Assembly (NCBI RefSeq): GCF_001682865.1
Contig: NZ_MAQX01000033.1
Span: 248,001-312,000 of the forward strand
Direction: 5' to 3'
Source: Bacillus sp. FJAT-26390
Lineage (GTDB): Bacteria > Bacillota > Bacilli > Paenibacillales > Paenibacillaceae
Length of the DNA: 64,000 bases
This document shows, piece by piece, positions 25,848 through 32,713 of this stretch. The notes under the pieces were generated by a model, which worked only from the letters and a program-made list of their open reading frames with translations, was not told the DNA's origin and did no database searches. The first letter of the stretch is position 1. The number at the start of each line of letters is the position of its first letter. Both the position numbers and the translations under genes were made by a program.

Positions 25848-26522
25848 CTAGTCATCTAAGTTACGAAAGAAATCATGGGCAAGCTCGTATCGGACGATTC
25901 GCTCTCTATTGCCGCGATATGAGGGCAGCAGCCAGCCTTTGGCGCATAGCTTTCGCAAAAGGTTAACCGCCGTTTTGTGATCGATCTCAAAATGCTTCTC
26001 CACATCCTTTGGACGAATGGGCTCCGCTTGCTGAATCGCGAGCCGAATAACTTCGTTCTCGGAAAGCATGACGCGAGTGATTGGCGACTGGCTGGATTGA
26101 TGCCTGCCTATCACCATGCGTAGCATCGACATGCAAAGCGCGGGATTTCTCTCTACATCATCGTAGGCGAATGAGATTACGTGATAGCCCATCGCGTGAA
26201 GGAACGCTTCGCGGTTCAGTTCATTGCAATATTTTTGCCGATCCATATCGCGTACATGCGAAGCATAACCCTTGATTTCAAAAATAAGCTTTACCCTACC
26301 CGGAAGCCAAGCGAAATCGGCAAAGTATGGCCTCCCCCGCCAGTCGAGCACCTCGTACTCAGGATGCAAATGCTGAAAGTCACCACGAAGCGGCCACCAT
26401 ACGTTACGCAAAAACAAAGATTCTGCGTGTCCATATCCTCGTTCCAGCCTCCCGCGTCGTTCTCCCGACCTTTTGTCGATATGATCCTGAATAAAGGAAC
26501 GAAACGTCTCTTCATTGCCCAT
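25848..26522 (-). CDS. DUF559/Vsr-like nuclease-fold protein with C-terminal winged helix
   Basis: This 224-residue protein is not firmly recognised. The N-terminal part has a PD-(D/E)xK-like arrangement: DWRGRPYFADFAWLPGRVKLIFEIKGYASH (Asp, then E-x-K about 10 residues later), then a helical region with GYHVISFAYDDV, as in DUF559 or Vsr-type endonuclease folds. The C-terminus (IRLAIQQAEPIRPKDVEKHFEIDHKTAVNLLRKLCAKGWLLP) is a winged helix. It could be a small DNA-cutting or DNA-sensing protein. A GAGAGG site favours the ATG at 26522 or the one two codons upstream. Confidence in the fold is moderate and in the function low. Confidence 0.6.
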   Translation of the reverse strand: MGNEETFRSFIQDHIDKRSGERRGRLERGYGHAESLFLRNVWWPLRGDFQHLHPEYEVLDWRGRPYFADFAWLPGRVKLIFEIKGYASHVRDMDRQKYCNELNREAFLHAMGYHVISFAYDDVERNPALCMSMLRMVIGRHQSSQSPITRVMLSENEVIRLAIQQAEPIRPKDVEKHFEIDHKTAVNLLRKLCAKGWLLPSYRGNRERIVRYELAHDFFRNLDD

Positions 26523-26550
26523 TTTCATCCATCCTCTCTGGAAAATAGAA

Positions 26551-26592
26551 AACGCCCCGCTGCCACTCACTTTCGAGTGTTAACGGGACGTT
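26551..26592 (-). terminator. Terminator-like hairpin upstream of the nuclease-like gene
   Basis: AACGCCCCG (26551-26559) pairs with CGGGACGTT (26584-26592), with an inner CACTC/GAGTG stem. On the minus strand it is followed by TTTTCTATTTT. It lies 30 bases upstream of the gene start, so it would either end transcripts coming from the repeat region or attenuate this gene. Confidence 0.5.
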
Positions 26593-26723
26593 CTTCGTCT
26601 CTTGCCTCTGATTATAAAATAATTGGAATGATATGGCTAGTCCCATTTTTCCCGGGATTCACGACACTTTAAGGGAATCAGCCCAGCGCTTCAGCGGGAT
26701 GCTGCAGCGGCATCTTGGCTCTA

Positions 26724-26916
26724 ATGATTTAACAGGAATTCCTCCTGCTAAATCATCATATTTTCACAGGAAAACGCACTTAACTGGAATTTCTCCAGCT
26801 AATTTTCAGAAATCACCCTCGCAGCAGTCAATTTAGAGAAATTAACGGGAGCTTTTCCTGTTAAAGGTTTTTTAAGGGCTCCCCTGCTCACAATTAGCAG
26901 GAGGTTTTCCAGCTAA
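26724..26916. repeat. Array of four 23-bp hairpins, copy 1
   Basis: Four imperfect palindromes of form TTARCNGGA-N5-TCCNGYTAA lie at 26729-26751, 26780-26802, 26842-26864 and 26894-26916, starting 51, 62 and 52 bases apart. The first extends to 33 bp (26724-26756). The whole block is nearly repeated at 27312-27504 with the same spacing. No coding potential is seen. Confidence 0.8.
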
Positions 26917-27000
26917 TTTCAGCCGTAACCAACGCCACCGTCCCTAACTCGCTAAAAAACCCAATAACTAGCAGCATGTCTCTTCCAAGTTCATTACTAG

Positions 27001-27262
27001 CGCATTTAGGTTCCATTAGCATATTAAAATTCCCATCAAACATAGCAACTTCACCTCATACCAGCCTCATACCAGCCAGCGCAAAGCCGCTCAAAAAACT
27101 AATATTACTTCAAACACCAATCAGCATATACGCCGCATTTAGGTGCCATTTAGCAAGCTATAACTCCCATCGAACATAGCAACTTTGCCTCGTACCCGCC
27201 TCATACCCGCCAGCGCAGTCTCAACATACTAATATTACTGCCAAACAGCAAGCAACGGACGC
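27001..27262. repeat. Tandem direct repeat of about 130 bp
   Basis: Two diverged direct repeats run from CGCATTTAGG at 27001 and at 27134. They share the order CGCATTTAGGT-CCATT, CCCATC-AACATAGCAACTT, CCTC-TACC-GCCTCATACC-GCCAGCGCA, and CTAATATTACT. Partial units flank them (about 26950-27000 and GGTGCCATTTGATCGG near 27276). They lie between the two hairpin arrays. Confidence 0.65.
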
Positions 27263-27311
27263 GTGGTTTGTTTTGGTGCCATTTGATCGGAATCAAGCTC
27301 ACTTTGCCAAT

Positions 27312-27504
27312 ATGATTTAACAGGAATTCCTCCTGCTAAATCATCATATTTTCGCGAAAAAACGCACTTAACTGGAATTTCTCCAGCTAATTTTCAGAAA
27401 TCACCCGCGCAGCGGCCTATTCCGAGAAATTAACGGGAGTTTCTCCTGTTAAAGGTCCGATAACGGATCCCCTGCTCACAATTAGCAGGAGCTTTTCCCG
27501 TAAA
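27312..27504. repeat. Array of four 23-bp hairpins, copy 2
   Basis: Hairpins lie at 27317-27339, 27368-27390, 27430-27452 and 27482-27504, again 51, 62 and 52 bases apart. The last is degenerate on its right arm (TCCCGTAAA). Spacers are also conserved relative to copy 1, for example TCATCATATTTTC and TTTTCAGAAATCACCC, so this is a duplication 588 bp away. Confidence 0.8.
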
Positions 27505-27541
27505 TATATTCCCGCCGAGCCCCAACTGCCGACAGCACAAA

Positions 27542-27560
27542 GGGAGGCCCTATGCCTCCC
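27542..27560 (-). terminator. Short hairpin after katA
   Basis: GGGAGGC (27542-27548) pairs perfectly with GCCTCCC (27554-27560) around 5 bases, 8 bases after the catalase stop. The T run on the minus strand is short (TTT), so termination may be weak and read-through into the repeat arrays is possible. Confidence 0.5.
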
Positions 27561-27567
27561 TCTCTTC

Positions 27568-29022
27568 TTATCCCCTCGGGATAAACTTGCTTATATCTAC
27601 GCCGAGCGCTTGCGACAGCTTCATGCCAAATGTCCGGTCGGCACGGAAAAAGTTGCAGATGGCGCGTAGACGGATGTCGTCGTTCGTCTGCTCCAGCTCG
27701 CCAACCACGTTGGCGATTAGATTCGCTTGCTGCTCCTCCGGCAAAGAACGGAATCGCTCGCCTGCCTGGGTGAAATCGTCGGTTTTGTCGATTCTTTGAC
27801 GGCCTGCCGAGCCTTGAAGGGGAGCATAAGAATCAGCATAAGCCGGTGCTTCTTTCGGGCTCTCGGGCGAGCTGTTAGGCTCGTAATTAACCGGTGATGG
27901 GTTAGCTTGCATCGTCATTGCGCCATCACGTTGATGGTTGCGAACGGGAGCATATGGGCAATTAACCGGGATATGCAGGTAGTTTGCGCCTAAGCGGTAA
28001 CGCTGCGTGTCCGGATAGGAGAACAAACGGCCCTGCAGCAGCTTGTCCTCCGACGGCTCGATGCCGGGAACTAACGCGCCAGGAGAAAACGCCGACTGCT
28101 CCACCTCTGCGAAATAGTTAACCGGATTGCGGTTTAACGTCATCGTCCCTACCTTTTGCAGCGGGTACATGTCCTCCGGCCATACCTTCGTTGGATCAAG
28201 CGGATCAAACGCGTAACGCTCCACATGGTCAACCGGCATCAGCTGCACATGAAGCTCCCACTCCGGGAAGTTGCCAAGCTCGATCGCATCATGCAAGTCA
28301 CGTGTCGCATGGTTAAAATCTTTGCCTTGCATCTCGCTTGCTTCCGCCGCCGTAAAGTTGCGCACGCCCTGCAGCGATTTCCAATGATATTTGACGTAGG
28401 TCGGCTTGCCGGCGTCATTGATCCATTTGAAGGCATGTACGCCGAAGCCGTCCATTTCGCGGTAAGTGGCAGGCGTGCCATCATCCGAGAACAGCCAGGT
28501 CAGCATATGAGTGGATTCGGGCGATAGCGTCATGAAGTCCCAGTAGCGCGCAGGATCTTGAATATTCGTATTTGGCGCCGGCTTCAAGGAATGCACCATA
28601 TCCGGAAACTTCATCGCGTCACGGATGAAAAATACAGGCAAATGGTTGCCTACGATATCATAATTGCCTTCCTGCGTATAAAATTTAACCGCAAAACCCC
28701 GTGGATCACGCGCCGTTTCCGGCGAGCCTGTTCCATTGATAACGGTCGAAAACCGTACGAATACAGGCGTTTCCGCCCCAGCCTCCTGCATGAAATGAGC
28801 CTTCGTATGCCCCTTCATGCTGGCCTCTGTACGGAACACGCCGTGAGCGCCCGCGCCCCGTGCATGGACGACACGCTCCGGAATGCGCTCCCGGTCAAAA
28901 TGAGCAAGCTTCTCCAGCAGATGGTAATCCTCCAATAATGCGGGGCCTCGCTGCCCTGCCGTGCGTGAGTTTTGATTATCGCCTACAGGCGTTCCTAGAT
29001 TAGTCGTTAGGTAGTTTTCCAT
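27568..29022 (-). CDS. katA: Monofunctional haem catalase
   Basis: This 484-residue clade 3-type catalase decomposes hydrogen peroxide in the cytoplasm. The catalytic His53 lies in RVVHARGAGAHG, the distal Asn in GNHLPVFFIRD, and the haem-ligand Tyr in RLFSYPDTQRYRLGANY. The length is typical. The start is supported by GAGGTGCTAAT before the ATG. It has its own promoter overlapped by a nested palindrome resembling a PerR box, and a PerR-family gene lies 1 kb upstream, so peroxide induction is strongly suggested. Confidence 0.97.
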   Translation of the reverse strand: MENYLTTNLGTPVGDNQNSRTAGQRGPALLEDYHLLEKLAHFDRERIPERVVHARGAGAHGVFRTEASMKGHTKAHFMQEAGAETPVFVRFSTVINGTGSPETARDPRGFAVKFYTQEGNYDIVGNHLPVFFIRDAMKFPDMVHSLKPAPNTNIQDPARYWDFMTLSPESTHMLTWLFSDDGTPATYREMDGFGVHAFKWINDAGKPTYVKYHWKSLQGVRNFTAAEASEMQGKDFNHATRDLHDAIELGNFPEWELHVQLMPVDHVERYAFDPLDPTKVWPEDMYPLQKVGTMTLNRNPVNYFAEVEQSAFSPGALVPGIEPSEDKLLQGRLFSYPDTQRYRLGANYLHIPVNCPYAPVRNHQRDGAMTMQANPSPVNYEPNSSPESPKEAPAYADSYAPLQGSAGRQRIDKTDDFTQAGERFRSLPEEQQANLIANVVGELEQTNDDIRLRAICNFFRADRTFGMKLSQALGVDISKFIPRG

Positions 29023-29036
29023 ATTAGCACCTCATC

Positions 29037-29107
29037 GATTAGTTTATATATTTAGACTTGATCTAAATCTTTAAACTAATCATATCGAATAGGTGCAGGG
29101 CTGTCAT
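29037..29107 (-). promoter_or_regulatory. katA promoter with nested PerR-type operator
   Basis: On the minus strand, ATGACA (29102-29107) and TATGAT (29079-29084) are 17 bases apart. Downstream, GATTAGTTTA and TAAACTAATC (29037-29046 and 29072-29081) flank an inner box, TTTAGACTTGATCTAAA (29051-29067). The inner 17-mer is shared with the perR promoter (TTTAGACTAAGTATAAA), so it is the probable PerR site and would block transcription at the start point. Confidence 0.7.
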
Positions 29108-29193
29108 GAAAACACCATGAATGAACGATGAACGTTTCATGAAAAGGAAGCTAACTCCACGTGCATCTAGCCAGAGGAAGGAGCTGCTAATGC

Positions 29194-30087
29194 TTAACGG
29201 TCCCGAATATCCGCAAGCCGATAACCCACGCCCCGAACTGTTACAATATATTTAGGCGCTACTGCGCTGTCTTTGAGCTTCTTGCGCAAGCTCTTAATAT
29301 GAGCGTCAACCAAGTTGCTGCCGCCATAAAATTGCAAGCCCCATACCGTATCGAGCAAAGACTCCCGCGTCAGGACGGAGCCATCCGAGGATATGAAATG
29401 CAGCAGCAAATCATATTCCGTCTTCGTCAGATCGATGCGCTGCCCGGCTCGGTCCACCGTCATTTTCTTTAGATCGATCTCAATATCTTTGAACGATCGA
29501 ATGTCTTCCGCTGGCACTTTGGCAGCGCCGGTCGGACGATTCAGCAGCATGCGATTGATTTGCTTGACCGCTTGCTCCGGTTTCGCCGGCCACACAAGCA
29601 GCTCCGCCGTCCCCAGTGCGAAGGTGCCGCGCGTATCATACGACTTCTGATCCAGCAAAATAAGGACGGGCACCGCGTGCATTTCGGCAGATTCCAGCAA
29701 TTCGGCACCCGCTTGCAGCGTATTGCCGCCAGAAGCATGGACAACCGGGATCGCATCATAGACGAGCAGCTCCGGCTGCAGGCTTTGCAGCATGCTTTTG
29801 TTGAAATCATGCAGCGAAAACACGTCAAAGCACTCGGACGACAGCGCGACCAGCAAGCTTTTGACCCGTTCAGGCATCGGACTAATAATCATGACCCTCT
29901 GGGTAAGCGAGCAAAGCATCCCGTTTTGAAGCAGCTCTTCCTCCGACAAGCTTGCTGCCTCATCCTGATTTAAAGAGCTTTCAGCTTTCATGGATGACTC
30001 GTCTATCCTGATTTCCGCTTCGCTTTGCTCTAAGGAAGCCAACCTAATCCATGCTTCCTCATCCATTATGATTGCTTCGTCGCGCAT
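29194..30087 (-). CDS. OmpR-type regulator with degenerate receiver
   Basis: This 297-residue protein has an acidic N-terminal extension of about 60 residues and a receiver-like domain (RVMIISPMPERVKSLLVAL, LLVYDAIPVV, VPVLILLDQKS, LLVWPAKPEQ). A winged helix of the OmpR/PhoB group follows (EIDLKKMTVDRAGQRIDLTKTEYDLLLHF, VDAHIKSLRKKL, VRGVGYRLA). The receiver lacks the usual N-terminal acidic pair, so normal phosphorylation is doubtful. No kinase gene is nearby. The frame overlaps the end of perR by 22 bp (an ATG 7 codons on gives 3-bp overlap), so it is co-expressed with perR and may act in the oxidative response. Confidence 0.85.
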   Translation of the reverse strand: MRDEAIIMDEEAWIRLASLEQSEAEIRIDESSMKAESSLNQDEAASLSEEELLQNGMLCSLTQRVMIISPMPERVKSLLVALSSECFDVFSLHDFNKSMLQSLQPELLVYDAIPVVHASGGNTLQAGAELLESAEMHAVPVLILLDQKSYDTRGTFALGTAELLVWPAKPEQAVKQINRMLLNRPTGAAKVPAEDIRSFKDIEIDLKKMTVDRAGQRIDLTKTEYDLLLHFISSDGSVLTRESLLDTVWGLQFYGGSNLVDAHIKSLRKKLKDSAVAPKYIVTVRGVGYRLADIRDR

Positions 30088-30458
30088 GATTCACAAACCC
30101 CCTCTAATACGACCTGAGCGTGCTCGATTTTATATTTCGTCTCCGAAGCTACCTGCTGGAGCCATACGTTCGGCAATTCGGTAAGCACCTCATCCACGCG
30201 GCCGCAGACCGTGCACACGATATGCTGGTGCTCGTCAGTGCGGGCATCATAACGGCTGACCGCCTCACCCAGCTTCAGCTCTCTAATGAGGCCCGCATCC
30301 GTCAAATACCTCAGTGAGTTGTATACCGTGCCATAGGCGAAGTTGAAGCCTTTGGCGCGCAAACGGTCAATGACATCCGCCGCCGTCGGGTGGTCAACCG
30401 CATGCTGCACGACTTCTAATATCGCTTTACGCTGTATCGTTAAGTTAATTTTGTTCAT
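30066..30458 (-). CDS. perR: PerR-like Fur-family repressor
   Basis: This 130-residue Fur-family protein has an N-terminal winged helix (HPTAADVIDRLRAKGFNFAYGTVYNSLRYLTDAGLI). The metal-sensing residues match PerR: the His of HPTA, the Asp in SRYDART, DEHQH, and the Asp in GRVDEV. Two CxxC pairs (CTVC and CESC) form the structural zinc site. PerR-type proteins sense peroxide by metal-catalysed His oxidation and repress catalase and peroxidase genes. Its own promoter carries the same 17-bp box as katA, implying autoregulation. The assignment to PerR rather than Fur rests on the Asp residues and the neighbouring catalase. Confidence 0.87.
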   Translation of the reverse strand: MNKINLTIQRKAILEVVQHAVDHPTAADVIDRLRAKGFNFAYGTVYNSLRYLTDAGLIRELKLGEAVSRYDARTDEHQHIVCTVCGRVDEVLTELPNVWLQQVASETKYKIEHAQVVLEGVCESCATKQS

Positions 30459-30485
30459 ATGAACATCAATCCTTCTATTAATGAC

Positions 30486-30523
30486 TTTAGACTAAGTATA
30501 AATTCATGCAACCAAATGGTCAA
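30486..30523 (-). promoter_or_regulatory. perR promoter with autoregulatory box
   Basis: On the minus strand, TTGACC (30518-30523) and TATACT (30495-30500) are 17 bases apart. TTTAGACTAAGTATAAA (30486-30502, + strand) covers the -10 and matches 13 of 17 bases of the katA box. Confidence 0.65.
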
Positions 30524-30634
30524 CCTCGTCAGCCTATCCGTGAGCCGATCCACATCCCTTAAACACACTTCTCCGTCAAACCAAGCAACTTTGAAAACGC
30601 TGCAAATTTTTTGTCGAAAAGAATAATCTGAATA

Positions 30635-30663
30635 TTTACAAAATTCTAATAAAGGTGTATACT
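30635..30663 (+). promoter_or_regulatory. Promoter of an unannotated transcript
   Basis: TTTACA (30635-30640) and TATACT (30658-30663) with exactly 17 bases between them form a near-consensus vegetative promoter. No annotated-size gene follows; the next 360 bases end in a strong hairpin. Confidence 0.65.
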
Positions 30664-30813
30664 AAGCCTATCTTAAACGAGAGGGGATAGCCCATTGAAG
30701 TAGGTTAGCGAAGCATGTCTCATTAACTCGGGAAGGAGTACCGAAGGAAATAAAAGGACATGCGGGGACAAAAGCGAACGATTTGTAAACGACCATTTGG
30801 ATGACAGGTACTT

Positions 30814-30948
30814 ATGGAAGGAAAGGATTTGAAACAAATCGAAAGGATGTTGATCGAGGTCAAGAAGGATAGGATCGAAGTCGATAAGGTTTGTAACAAA
30901 TTCGAAAGGACAAAGAAGATTAAGGAAGAAGCGGATTGGAGCGTTTGA
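30814..30948 (+). CDS. Candidate 44-residue helical small protein
   Basis: The ORF runs from ATG 30814 to TGA 30948. The product begins MEGKDLKQIERMLIEVKKD and ends IKEEADWSV. It is highly charged, with hydrophobic residues at 3-4 residue spacing, suggesting an amphipathic helix. The upstream site is weak (ACAGGT), and the purine-rich sequence could create such a frame by chance. It lies inside a promoter-terminator unit, which raises its credibility. Confidence 0.3.
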   Translation: MEGKDLKQIERMLIEVKKDRIEVDKVCNKFERTKKIKEEADWSV

Positions 30949-30978
30949 ATAAATTGAATAGTAGTCTGCCAAGCAGGT

Positions 30979-31017
30979 GAAGGGCTTCTGGTTATCTTAG
31001 ATAAGCAGAAGCCCTTC
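30979..31017. terminator. Strong hairpin between the small transcript and cls
   Basis: GAAGGGCTTCTG (30979-30990) pairs perfectly with CAGAAGCCCTTC (31006-31017), with an inner TTATC/GATAA stem. It can end the plus-strand transcript and the minus-strand cls gene, whose stop is at 31028. T runs are short on both sides. Confidence 0.65.
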
Positions 31018-31027
31018 TTACGTCTGT

Positions 31028-32491
31028 CTATAGGATCGGACTGAGCAGCCTTGAGATCGACTCCTTGAAACGGTTCATGAGCGGACGTTTGCCATAAACC
31101 TCAGCCGTCAGCTTCGTACAATTTTCCATATCAGTCTCAAAGATCTGTTGCAGCTTAGCCGATGTCTGCGTATCATAGATAAACGCGTTCATCTCAAAAT
31201 TCAGCTTGAAGCTGCGAATATCGAGATTGGCTGTACCGACGGAAGCGACCTTTCCATCGATAACGAGCGTTTTCGCATGAAGGAACCCTTTCTCGTACAA
31301 ATAACATTTGACCCCTCCGGCAATAAGCTCGCCCAAATAGGAATGAGTCGCCCAGTATACGAAAAAATGATCCGGTTTGCTCGGCAGCATGATACGTACA
31401 TCAACTCCGGACAAGGACGCGATCTTCAGCGCTGTCATTAAGCTTTCATCCGGCACAAAATAAGGCGTTTGCAGGCAAATGGTCTTTTTGGCCGCATAAA
31501 TCATTTTGATATACGCATCCTTAATTTGCTGATACTCGGTATCCGGGCCGCTAGCGACCAACTGCATGCCAATCGTGCCAAGATCATCGCTCACAATCGG
31601 AAAATACAGCTCGTTCAGCAAAATTTTGCCGGATGCCGCCAGATTCCAATCCATCAAAAACTGCGCCTGCATTTGGAGCACCGCATTGCCCTGCACCCTC
31701 AAATGCGTATCTCTCCACTCGCCGAAATGCTTATCCAGCCCCAAATATTCGTCTCCGATGTTAAATCCGCCGATATATCCGACTTGACCGTCAATGATTA
31801 CGAGCTTGCGATGATTGCGGTAATTGATTTTCAAGTTCAAATAAGGAATTCTCGAAGGGAAAAATGCCGCCTCTTGGCCCCCTGCCGCGATTAACTCATG
31901 AAAATACCGCTTCGGCAAGCTGGAGCTTCCAATATGATCGTACAAAAACTTAACCTCGACACCCTCTGCCGCCTTCGCTGCGAGCGCCTTCACCAGCCTT
32001 CTGCCAAGCTCGTCGTCACGGACAATATAGTATACGAGATGGATATGATGTTTAGCGGCTGCAATATCCTGAAGCAGAGCGTCGAACTTCTGATTGCCCT
32101 CGGTGAAGATATCCACCGCATTGTTGCTCGTAAACACCGCATAGCTCGTTTTCAGGTTCATATAAATCATATCCTGATAACTATGCATCGCCGGATCATG
32201 AAAAGAGATTTCACCGTCGCGAAGCTGGCGCATCTGCCTCTCGATCGTGTGCTCGATAATGCGCTGGCTGTCGCCTAGCAGCTTATACAGCTTCCTTTTG
32301 CGTACCTTCTGCCCCAAAATTAAGTACATGACAAACCCGATAACCGGGATAAAGAAAAGCACCATCAGCCAAGCCCATGTCGTACTCGCATTGCGCCTTT
32401 CGAGAAAAATGACGGTAACCGCCAAAAAAATGTTAAGAATCATAATAATCGCGTATGCGTTTTGCATAATGGCCATCCGTATAATAAGCAC
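31028..32491 (-). CDS. cls: Cardiolipin synthase
   Basis: This 487-residue membrane enzyme of the phospholipase D superfamily joins two phosphatidylglycerol molecules into cardiolipin. Two N-terminal hydrophobic segments (AYAIIMILNIFLAVTVIFL and WAWLMVLFFIPVIGFVMYLILG) anchor it. Two HKD motifs are visible: NHRKLVIIDGQVGYIGGFNIGDEY (about 220-243) and HAKTLVIDGKVASVGTANLDIRSF (about 400-423). The ORF starts with GTG; an ATG five codons on is also possible. It has its own near-consensus promoter and is divergent from dgt. Confidence 0.95.
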   Translation of the reverse strand: MLIIRMAIMQNAYAIIMILNIFLAVTVIFLERRNASTTWAWLMVLFFIPVIGFVMYLILGQKVRKRKLYKLLGDSQRIIEHTIERQMRQLRDGEISFHDPAMHSYQDMIYMNLKTSYAVFTSNNAVDIFTEGNQKFDALLQDIAAAKHHIHLVYYIVRDDELGRRLVKALAAKAAEGVEVKFLYDHIGSSSLPKRYFHELIAAGGQEAAFFPSRIPYLNLKINYRNHRKLVIIDGQVGYIGGFNIGDEYLGLDKHFGEWRDTHLRVQGNAVLQMQAQFLMDWNLAASGKILLNELYFPIVSDDLGTIGMQLVASGPDTEYQQIKDAYIKMIYAAKKTICLQTPYFVPDESLMTALKIASLSGVDVRIMLPSKPDHFFVYWATHSYLGELIAGGVKCYLYEKGFLHAKTLVIDGKVASVGTANLDIRSFKLNFEMNAFIYDTQTSAKLQQIFETDMENCTKLTAEVYGKRPLMNRFKESISRLLSPIL

Positions 32492-32517
32492 CTCAATCTA
32501 ATGTAAAAGCTAATGCG

Positions 32518-32546
32518 ATCATACTCCAAGGACGGTGTATGTTCAA
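32518..32546 (-). promoter_or_regulatory. cls promoter
   Basis: On the minus strand, TTGAAC (32541-32546) and TATGAT (32518-32523) are separated by 17 bases, placing transcription start near 32511, about 20 bases before the gene. Confidence 0.6.
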
Positions 32547-32713
32547 GCTTCATTATATGCTACAATTCAAGCAGAAACGCCATACTATTCATTATGAAGA
32601 AGAAAGATTCGCCTTTCTTAACAATAAGCCAAAAATTCAAGGCTGAAACGGTAGACTCCATTTCTTTTTTATAAAACAATAAGACCCGCAGAAGTGGTAC
32701 TGGAGGAACTGCA

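Larger units (their letters stand above)
30670..31020 (+). ncRNA. Candidate RNA of about 350 nt
   Basis: The stretch is bounded by the promoter at 30635-30663 and the hairpin at 30979-31017. The 5' part can form GCATGTC (near 30710) with GGACATGC (near 30757), enclosing CTCGG/CCGAAG. The 3' part is GA-rich with repeated GATTTGAAACAAATC-like segments (near 30825 and 30890). It does not match tmRNA, 6S, SRP or RNase P sequences that I know. It contains a 44-codon ORF, so it may be an mRNA for a small protein instead of, or as well as, a regulatory RNA. Confidence 0.45.

Noticed and set aside
26724..27504. CRISPR array
   Set aside because: The repeats are 23-bp palindromes with variable arms and the spacers are themselves duplicated between the two blocks; no cas genes are present.
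30673..30972. 99-codon minus-strand ORF
   Set aside because: It is the complement of the GA-rich plus-strand transcript; the Leu/Phe/Ser-rich composition follows from that, and it starts inside the terminator-proximal region without a ribosome binding site.
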